Source: Nitrospiraceae bacterium (GTDB taxonomy: Bacteria > Nitrospirota > Nitrospiria > Nitrospirales > Nitrospiraceae). From it: a DNA stretch of 12,149 nt. Shown piece after piece: positions 7,476 through 12,149 of the stretch. Where the stretch lies: contig JAABQN010000043.1 in assembly GCA_011391455.1 (NCBI GenBank), forward strand, positions 1-12,149, given 5' to 3'. Numbering within the stretch: position 1 is the first letter of the stretch; each line of letters opens with the position of its first letter. Made by a program: the position numbers and the translations under genes. The notes beneath the pieces were generated by a model, which saw only the letters and a program-made list of their open reading frames with translations, ran no database searches and was not told where the DNA came from.

Positions 7476-7781
7476 CTACCATTTCAACAACTGCAGTTCG
7501 TCGATGTTGATCGTGGACTTGGCTCGATATAACGCGATGATGATAGCCAACCCGACCGCAACCTCCGCCGCAGCGACCGTGAGGGCAAAAAAGACGAAGA
7601 CTTGCCCTGCGATATCGTGGAAGTATTGAGAAAACGCGACGAAGTTGATATTCGTCGCGTTCAACATCAATTCGATCGACAGCAAGATGATGATGATATT
7701 CCGGCGAAGCAACACCCCGACGACTCCGGTCAGGAATACGATGCCGCTCAGCACGAGATAGTAGGATAGGGGAATGGTCAT
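7476..7781 (-). CDS. nuoK: NADH-quinone oxidoreductase subunit K
   Basis: A small membrane subunit of complex I, 101 residues, the usual length, with three transmembrane helices (about residues 5-24, 29-50 and 60-84). It joins the proton path between NuoH/A/J and the antiporter-like subunits. The two membrane-buried acids known to matter in this family are present: Glu37 in LLSIELMLNATNINFV and Glu73 in ALTVAAAEVAVGLAII. The C-terminus (INIDELQLLKW) is also typical. The ATG at 7781 has no clear Shine-Dalgarno sequence; the preceding bases are CTGAGCC and then a heptamer array. Repeat-bearing gaps separate it from nuoJ (82 bases) and nuoL (103 bases). Confidence 0.97.
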   Translation of the reverse strand: MTIPLSYYLVLSGIVFLTGVVGVLLRRNIIIILLSIELMLNATNINFVAFSQYFHDIAGQVFVFFALTVAAAEVAVGLAIIIALYRAKSTINIDELQLLKW

Positions 7782-7790
7782 GGCTCAGAA

Positions 7791-7862
7791 TGCTGAATTT
7801 TAAATGTTAAATGTTGAATGAGCGTCATGATCAAGAGAAAATTCACAATTCATCATTCGCAA
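7791..7862. repeat. Two-arm degenerate heptamer element in nuoJ-nuoK gap
   Basis: The left arm (7791-7818) is TGCTGAA, TTTTAAA, TGTTAAA, TGTTGAA. The right arm (7842-7862) faces it; in transcript sense it reads TTGCGAA, TGATGAA, TTGTGAA. The 23 bases between the arms show no clean units. The right arm stops one base short of the nuoJ stop codon and the left arm stops 9 bases before the nuoK ATG, so the element fills nearly the whole gap. The first unit differs by one base from the TGCTGAG unit in the next gap, linking the two elements into one family. The units are degenerate, so exact borders are approximate. Confidence 0.7.
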
Positions 7863-7863
7863 T

Positions 7864-8385
7864 CTATAATTGTGGCGCATCGCCGCCAATGTGTTTTTTG
7901 GCAACCAGGATCGCGCCGATCATCGCCACGAGCAGGATCAGGGACGCCACCTCAAAGGGAAACAAATAGGTGGTGTACAGTACGTCACCGATTGCTTCGG
8001 CATTGCCGACTCCCCCGACGGTGGTTTCTGTACCGGCTGCCACGACCGGGGACGTCCAGCCCTTCATCGCCGTGAGCACGATGGCTTCGATGACCAGCGT
8101 CACCCCCACCGCGGCAACCATGGGCCACTGCCGATGGTACCGGTCATCCTGTCGCAAGTTCAGCAACATCACAACGAAGAGATAGAGAACTAAGATAGCG
8201 CCGGCGTAAACGATGATTTGAACGGCTGCGAGGAACTCCGCATGAAGCATGACGTAGAGCCCCGCCACGTGAAAAAACATGATCAGCAGCGACAGCGCGC
8301 TGTAGATGGGATTGCGCACCGCTACGACGAGCACCGCCGTAACGGCAATCACGATTGCGAAATAGAAGAAGAACACCTGTTCCAT
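7864..8385 (-). CDS. nuoJ: NADH-quinone oxidoreductase subunit J
   Basis: A membrane subunit of complex I, 173 residues from ATG at 8385, with about five transmembrane helices. It starts MEQVFFFYFAIVIAVTAVLV and contains the family's RNPIYSALSLLIMFFHVAGLYVML block and the VQIIVYAGAILVLYLFVVMLL helix, which carries the conserved Tyr and Gly of the helix that changes conformation in the E-channel region. The directly preceding GTG (8388) is an alternative start adding one residue: AGAGGA at 8395-8400 is 9 bases from the ATG and 6 from the GTG, so both are possible. The C-terminal helix (ASLILLVAMIGAILVAKK) ends with a short polar tail. Repeat-containing gaps lie on both sides, towards nuoI and nuoK. 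Confidence 0.96.
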   Translation of the reverse strand: MEQVFFFYFAIVIAVTAVLVVAVRNPIYSALSLLIMFFHVAGLYVMLHAEFLAAVQIIVYAGAILVLYLFVVMLLNLRQDDRYHRQWPMVAAVGVTLVIEAIVLTAMKGWTSPVVAAGTETTVGGVGNAEAIGDVLYTTYLFPFEVASLILLVAMIGAILVAKKHIGGDAPQL

Positions 8386-8394
8386 CACACGTTA

Positions 8395-8400
8395 TCCTCT
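8395..8400 (-). promoter_or_regulatory. Shine-Dalgarno sequence of nuoJ
   Basis: AGAGGA on the minus strand, 6 bases from the GTG and 9 from the ATG that follow each other in frame. It is one of the few clear ribosome-binding sites in the H-to-L part of the operon, and this gap is also the one in which the repeat element stays well away (about 50 bases) from the start codon. Confidence 0.65.
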
Positions 8401-8434
8401 GTGTCTCTCACGCGCGCGATTTGGTTGATCGCTC

Positions 8435-8508
8435 TTGTTTATCTGGTCTGTCTAGTTTGTTTGGTTGAACCAGACAGACCAGATAGACCAGATGAACCAG
8501 ATCAACTC
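8435..8508. repeat. Inverted nonamer repeat element B (nuoI-nuoJ gap)
   Basis: The left arm has 9-bp units TTGTTTATC, TGGTCTGTC, TAGTTTGTT, TGGTTGAAC (8435-8470). The right arm has the reverse-complement pattern: GTTGAACCA (8464-8472, sharing the centre), GACAGACCA, GATAGACCA, GATGAACCA and a decayed GATCAACTC (ending at 8508). The centre, TGGTTGAACCA (8462-8472), is a near-perfect palindrome. Bases 8440-8453 and 8472-8485 are perfect 14-bp inverted repeats, so the nuo transcript could form a strong hairpin here. No T-tract follows on the transcribed strand, which argues against an intrinsic terminator inside the operon. Confidence 0.9.
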
Positions 8509-8539
8509 CCGTCCGTCCCGCCGGCTTTGCGCTGGCAAA

Positions 8540-9079
8540 TCAGCCGGGTTTTTGCGGCAGGTGCTTGAATGCGACGTTGAAGAACGCCACATTCGGATGT
8601 TGGAGCTCCAACTGCTTCTCTCGAACCGGGAACGACCGGTCGCCGATCGCGAGCAATTGTTCCTTATTGAGGTGCAGTTGCCGCTTATCGTACACAGACC
8701 ACTCGAATTCTCGCGTCATGCCGAGGGCATCCACCGGACAGGCATCGACGCACAGCCCGCAAAATAGGCAGCGGGTCATATCCATGTAATATTCTTTTGC
8801 GTAACGCTTCGTCGGTTCGTCCGGCACCTCCGCACTGACCACCCGAATGACCCGCGAGGGGCAGGCGGCTTCGCACAGATCGCAGCCGACACACTTTTCT
8901 ACCCCGTCCTCGTACCGCAACAAGGCCAGCATCCCGCGATAGTTGTCCGGCAGTATCCGTTTTTCATGCGGGTACTGCATGGTAATCGGCTTGTAGTGCA
9001 ACATATGCGACATCGTCATTTTCATTCCGACGAGAAGGTCGTACAGGGTAATGGTTTTGATCCAAGCCTTGAAAGTCAT
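8540..9079 (-). CDS. nuoI: NADH-quinone oxidoreductase subunit I (two [4Fe-4S] clusters)
   Basis: A peripheral-arm subunit that carries clusters N6a and N6b and passes electrons towards the quinone site, 179 residues from ATG at 9079. Two ferredoxin motifs are plain: Cys63, 66, 69 and 73 in CVGCDLCEAACP, and Cys104, 107, 110 and 114 in CLFCGLCVDACP. The spacing is canonical (CxxCxxCxxxCP twice). The N-terminal segment (TLYDLLVGMKMTMSHMLH) is the amphipathic region that contacts the membrane arm, and YPHEKRILPDNYRG is a family signature. A longer frame back to 9187 exists, but its extra 36 residues are a translation of the nonamer repeats. No Shine-Dalgarno sequence is visible: the repeat array ends only 3 bases before the ATG. 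Confidence 0.97.
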   Translation of the reverse strand: MTFKAWIKTITLYDLLVGMKMTMSHMLHYKPITMQYPHEKRILPDNYRGMLALLRYEDGVEKCVGCDLCEAACPSRVIRVVSAEVPDEPTKRYAKEYYMDMTRCLFCGLCVDACPVDALGMTREFEWSVYDKRQLHLNKEQLLAIGDRSFPVREKQLELQHPNVAFFNVAFKHLPQKPG

Positions 9080-9082
9080 GTC

Positions 9083-9195
9083 TGGGTTGTCTTGTTTATT
9101 TGGTTTCTTTGGTTTGTTTAGTTGGTCTGGTTGGCCTAATTGGTTTCGATACCTGTGGCTTCTGACAAAAGAAACGAAATGAACCAAATAAACCG
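9083..9195. repeat. Inverted nonamer repeat element C (nuoH-nuoI gap)
   Basis: The left arm has seven 9-bp units (9083-9145): TGGGTTGTC, TTGTTTATT, TGGTTTCTT, TGGTTTGTT, TAGTTGGTC, TGGTTGGCC, TAATTGGTT. The right arm (about 9169-9195) has AAGAAACGA, AATGAACCA, AATAAACCG, facing it. GTTTATTTGGTT (9094-9105) and AACCAAATAAAC (9182-9193) are perfect 12-bp inverted repeats. The element starts 2 bases after the nuoH stop codon and ends 3 bases before the nuoI ATG, so apart from about 23 central bases it is the entire 118-base gap. It is more degenerate and richer in AT than elements A and B, and I do not find the TGGTTNAACCA centre. Confidence 0.85.
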
Positions 9196-9197
9196 CT

Positions 9198-10292
9198 TCA
9201 GCTCCTCGGAAAGAAATACAGGGTGAGCGCCGTGATGACGATGTTCGCCAACGCGATCGGCAACATCACCTTCCAGCCGAACCGCATCAATTGATCGTAG
9301 CGCAACCGCGGCAACGTCGCGCGTAACCAGATGAACAGAAAGAGGAAGAAATAGACTTTCCCGGTAAACCAGATGATGTGCTCTATCCAGGCCAGCTGTT
9401 CGAGCCCGATATACTCGAGGATCGTGCCGGGATAGGGAGCGTTCCAGCCTCCTAAGAACAGCGAAGCGGCAACGCAGGACACCAGGAGCATGTTGGCATA
9501 CTCCGCAGTGACGTAGAAGGCGAACCGCATGCCGCTATATTCCGTGAAGAATCCGGCCACGAGTTCGCTTTCCGCCTCCGGCAGATCGAACGGGATACGA
9601 TTGGTCTCGGCCACGGCAGAAATCACGAAGACGACAAAGGCAAAGATTTGGGTATGGATAGGAAAGAACCCGTCAGGACGTCCTCCCCAGATAAACCAAT
9701 GCCAGAAGCCTCCTGACTGGGCTTCTGTGATCTGCACAAGACTCAGGGTTCCCGCCAACATCAGCACCCCGACAATCGCCAGCCCGACGTTCAACTCGTA
9801 ACTGATCACCTGGGCCGCGGAACGCAACCCTCCCAGCAGCGAGTACTTGCTGTTGGATGCCCAGCCTCCCAAGATAATCCCGTAGGCGCCAATCGAGGCA
9901 ATCGCCAGGATATACAACACCCCGATGTTGATGTCGGCGACGACGAAGGGTTTGATCGTCATCCCAAACATTTCCATGCTCACGTCCGGGCCGAAGGGGA
10001 TGACGGCAAATCCGATCATGGCGATGACCATGGTCAGCACCGGCGCCAGTTTAAACATGGCCCTGTTCGCGCCGGCCGGGATGATATCTTCTTTGAAGAA
10101 CAATTTGATCCCATCGGCGACCGGTTGGAGAAGTCCGTAGGGGCCGACTTCCATCGGTCCCATTCGATCCTGCATCCAGCCGAGTATCTTTCGCTCGAAA
10201 TAGGTCATGGTCGCGACCGTGACCATCACGATGCTCATCTCCGCGAGGATCTGGGCAAACGAAACCGCAAGTCGCAGGCTTATTTCAGTCAC
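9198..10292 (-). CDS. nuoH: NADH-quinone oxidoreductase subunit H
   Basis: The membrane subunit that forms the quinone-binding cavity and the junction with the peripheral arm, 364 residues with about eight transmembrane helices. It is identified by YFERKILGWMQDRMGP plus VGPYGLLQPVADGIKLFFKED (residues 31-69); by WASNSKYSLLGGLRSAAQ followed by VISYE (144-166); and by AETNRIPFDLPEAESELVAG with FFTEYSGMRFAFYVTAEYAN (228-268). The last block holds the acidic residues of the E-channel and the quinone-site loop. The start is GTG at 10292, chosen because GGAG (10300-10303) lies 7 bases upstream and MTEISLRLAVSFAQIL is a reasonable N-terminus. It follows nuoG by 50 bases and is followed directly by nonamer element C. 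Confidence 0.97.
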   Translation of the reverse strand: MTEISLRLAVSFAQILAEMSIVMVTVATMTYFERKILGWMQDRMGPMEVGPYGLLQPVADGIKLFFKEDIIPAGANRAMFKLAPVLTMVIAMIGFAVIPFGPDVSMEMFGMTIKPFVVADINIGVLYILAIASIGAYGIILGGWASNSKYSLLGGLRSAAQVISYELNVGLAIVGVLMLAGTLSLVQITEAQSGGFWHWFIWGGRPDGFFPIHTQIFAFVVFVISAVAETNRIPFDLPEAESELVAGFFTEYSGMRFAFYVTAEYANMLLVSCVAASLFLGGWNAPYPGTILEYIGLEQLAWIEHIIWFTGKVYFFLFLFIWLRATLPRLRYDQLMRFGWKVMLPIALANIVITALTLYFFPRS

Positions 10293-10299
10293 AACAGCA

Positions 10300-10303
10300 C
10301 TCC
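10300..10303 (-). promoter_or_regulatory. Shine-Dalgarno sequence deciding the GTG start of nuoH
   Basis: GGAG on the minus strand, 7 bases upstream of the GTG at 10292. It supports a GTG rather than a downstream ATG as the nuoH start. Confidence 0.65.
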
Positions 10304-10342
10304 GGGATGATTAAGTGGCAAGATCATTTGATTATCGTCAGC

Positions 10343-12149
10343 TCACGTCGTTTTCATCACCGATACGGACGCCGTCCGGCAGTACGGTACTTTTGTGTCC
10401 GGATCGACGATACAGTCAAAGAGCCGCAAGGCGGCCTGCGCGAAATGATCGGGGAGCCAGGCCAATCCCTCGGGCACGCGATCGAACACTTTCGCCGTGG
10501 TCGTGAATTCGCCCCTGCCGTTTGAAAGGCGAACTCGATCCCCCGTATCGAGACCGAACCGGGCGGCATCCACGGGATTCATTTGCAAAAACCCGCTCGG
10601 TTCGATCTGCAGCAATCCCTTCGAACGGGTCGATAGCTTGCCTGAATGGAACAGGCTCTGGACCAGCCCGAGCTGGACCGTTCCTTCCGGACGCATCGCT
10701 CGTGCGGGCAGAGTATACCGAGTCGCTAGGTCCCGGCGATATCCCTCATTCACGTATCGATCGACGGCGACTCGATCCACTGCCGGAGGGATCGGTGATG
10801 GACCCAGCGATCCGTACCCGGGAATCACAGCCCGGATCTCTTTGAGAATCTCCTTGGCCTCACTGTATTCCAACGGCGCGCCCATGAAGACCGAAATGGC
10901 CGACAGGATTTCCCAGTCAGGCCGGCTGTCCCCCACCGGATCGATCGCGGGCCGAACGGCCTGGACGTGACCCTCGGTATTGGTGAAGGTCCCGGCTTTC
11001 TCCATGGCGGAAGCGGCCGGAAGCACCACGTGCGCGAGCGCCGCCGTTTCCGTAAGAAACAGTTCCTGACATACAAGGAGGTCGAGCTTGCCCAGCGCCT
11101 CCTTGGCTCCGATCTGAGGCGGAAGGCTCCCGACAGGATTCTCTCCGATGACGAAAAGGCCCTTGATGATCCCGGCTTGGGCACGGTCGATCATCTCGAC
11201 CAATGTGGCTCCTGCCGCCAAAGGAAGATTTTCTTTCCAGGCGCGAGTCATCTGAGCCCGCGCATCCTGATCGGTAAGGTCGAGCGCGCCCGGCAGCAGT
11301 GCCGCAACCGCGCCCATTTCAACCGCCCCTTGATCATTATTTTCTTCCGCCAAGGGAGCGAGGCCGCAGCCCTGTTCGGTCAACTTCCCGGTCAAGAGAA
11401 GCAGATCGAGGAGATTGAGACAGATGCCATAGCTGCTTTGGCTGCGCAGTAGAGTCTGGCCGGCAAGCGCAACAACACGGCGGCCTCCTGCCAGGGAGGC
11501 GGCCATCTGAACGAACGATTCGCGCAAAATCCCCGTGTTCAGGGCAAGATCGTTCCATGCCAGTTGCTGTACCGCTTGAGAAACGGCCAAGACGTAATCC
11601 GATGCCCGTTGGCTGATCGCACTATCGACATGGTTCCCCTCGACTACCGCTTTCAATAGGCCCAGAACGACTGCGCCGAACTGGGACGGCGCTATACAGA
11701 AATGCTGCGCCGACAGGTTGGAAATATTGCTGATCGTGCCGACCGCAGGCTGGATCGCCTCAATCGTCAACAATGTCGCTCCATGTTTCTTGACGGCTTC
11801 CTTTACTTTCAGTCCGGTAATCGGATTGGCTTCGGTAATATTGGTGCCGACGAGAAGCAGCACGTCCGCTTGCACGATGTCCTCAAAGGTCACGGTCCAG
11901 CGATGCGTGCCTTGCACCCTTCGCATCGCCTGCACCCCGTTGACATGGCCATACCGCGCGCTGCTATCGAGGTTATTGGTCCCGATCGTGAGGCGCATGA
12001 ATTTCTGGAACAGATAGAGTTCTTCGTTCGTACAGCGGCCGGTAATTAGTCCGCCAAAGGCATGAGGACCATGCGCTAACTTGAGCCGGTTGGTCTGTTC
12101 GGCCACAAACTCCAGAGCCTCTTCCCAGGTAGCCTCCACCAGTACGCCA
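10343..12149 (-). CDS. nuoG: NADH-quinone oxidoreductase subunit G, N-terminal part outside window
   Basis: The open frame enters from the right edge and gives 601 residues to a TGA at 10343. It lacks the N-terminal ferredoxin-like iron-sulfur region, which must lie beyond the window. What remains is the molybdopterin-oxidoreductase-type region: LVEATWEEALEFVAEQ at the start, then GRCTNEELYLFQKFMRLTIG, TNNLDSSARYGH, ADVLLLVGTNITEANPITGLK, and near residues 372-413 VVLPAASAMEKAGTFTNTEG with a following DW motif. A C-terminal molybdopterin-dinucleotide-binding-like domain (FLQMNPVDAARFGLDTGDRV and following) ends the protein. Formate dehydrogenases have an active-site Cys or Sec in the block that here reads DSSARYGH; its absence fits a structural NuoG with no molybdenum catalysis. 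The possibility of a separate formate dehydrogenase is made unlikely by the direct continuation into nuoH-N. Electron transfer in the complete subunit would go through its iron-sulfur clusters to NuoI. Confidence 0.93.
   Translation of the reverse strand, partial: GVLVEATWEEALEFVAEQTNRLKLAHGPHAFGGLITGRCTNEELYLFQKFMRLTIGTNNLDSSARYGHVNGVQAMRRVQGTHRWTVTFEDIVQADVLLLVGTNITEANPITGLKVKEAVKKHGATLLTIEAIQPAVGTISNISNLSAQHFCIAPSQFGAVVLGLLKAVVEGNHVDSAISQRASDYVLAVSQAVQQLAWNDLALNTGILRESFVQMAASLAGGRRVVALAGQTLLRSQSSYGICLNLLDLLLLTGKLTEQGCGLAPLAEENNDQGAVEMGAVAALLPGALDLTDQDARAQMTRAWKENLPLAAGATLVEMIDRAQAGIIKGLFVIGENPVGSLPPQIGAKEALGKLDLLVCQELFLTETAALAHVVLPAASAMEKAGTFTNTEGHVQAVRPAIDPVGDSRPDWEILSAISVFMGAPLEYSEAKEILKEIRAVIPGYGSLGPSPIPPAVDRVAVDRYVNEGYRRDLATRYTLPARAMRPEGTVQLGLVQSLFHSGKLSTRSKGLLQIEPSGFLQMNPVDAARFGLDTGDRVRLSNGRGEFTTTAKVFDRVPEGLAWLPDHFAQAALRLFDCIVDPDTKVPYCRTASVSVMKTT

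Noticed and set aside
8435..8508. Possible CRISPR array
   Set aside because: Units are 9 bp, directly adjacent and degenerate, with opposed orientation. There are no 25-40 bp repeats separated by unique spacers and no cas genes.
8521..8553. GC-rich hairpin followed by five T on the plus strand, resembling an intrinsic terminator
   Set aside because: There is no plus-strand gene to terminate and half of it lies inside the nuoI coding end. On the transcribed strand the T-tract is not downstream of the stem.

Overview
The window is a contig-end fragment carrying the 3' half of a bacterial complex I (NADH:quinone oxidoreductase, nuo) operon. Every supported gene is on the minus strand, so transcription runs from high to low coordinates: 'nuoG (5' end beyond the window)-nuoH-nuoI-nuoJ-nuoK-nuoL-nuoM-nuoN, then a yihY/brkB-family membrane protein, then a polytopic membrane protein cut off at the left edge. 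The gene order is the classical bacterial nuo order. Base composition is moderately GC-rich. Together with the protein style and the AT-richer repeats between genes, this suggests an environmental bacterium such as Nitrospirota (Nitrospira-like). That assignment is an inference from general resemblance, not something proved by the sequence. The first 16 bases are not genomic: they match the end of the Illumina TruSeq adapter, so the left edge is an untrimmed read or contig end.

Region by region: 1-16 adapter; 17-1270 truncated membrane protein with an ECF S-component-like segment; 1271-1439 gap with a small palindrome and a nonamer repeat element; 1440-2324 YihY-family protein; 2421-3908 nuoN, overlapping nuoM by 4 bases; 3905-5464 nuoM, whose ribosome-binding site includes the nuoL stop codon; 5474-7372 nuoL; 7476-7781 nuoK; 7864-8385 nuoJ; 8540-9079 nuoI; 9198-10292 nuoH; 10343-12149 nuoG (partial).

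Functionally, NuoG and NuoI belong to the peripheral electron-transfer arm. NuoI carries two [4Fe-4S] clusters; the part of NuoG seen here is its molybdopterin-oxidoreductase-like C-terminal region. NuoH forms the quinone-site/membrane interface. NuoJ, K, L, M and N form the proton-pumping membrane arm, and the key Glu and Lys residues of the antiporter-like subunits are present.

The unusual content is between the genes. Four consecutive gaps (H/I, I/J, J/K, K/L) and the gap after yihY hold degenerate short tandem repeats arranged as two facing, inverted arms. One family has a 9-bp period (consensus about TGGTYTRTY) and in two copies a TGGTTNAACCA centre. The other has a 7-bp period (consensus about TGNTNAR). 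In three gaps the arrays run almost from the upstream stop codon to the downstream start codon and occupy the place where a Shine-Dalgarno sequence would be. The L/M and M/N junctions are tight and have no repeats.
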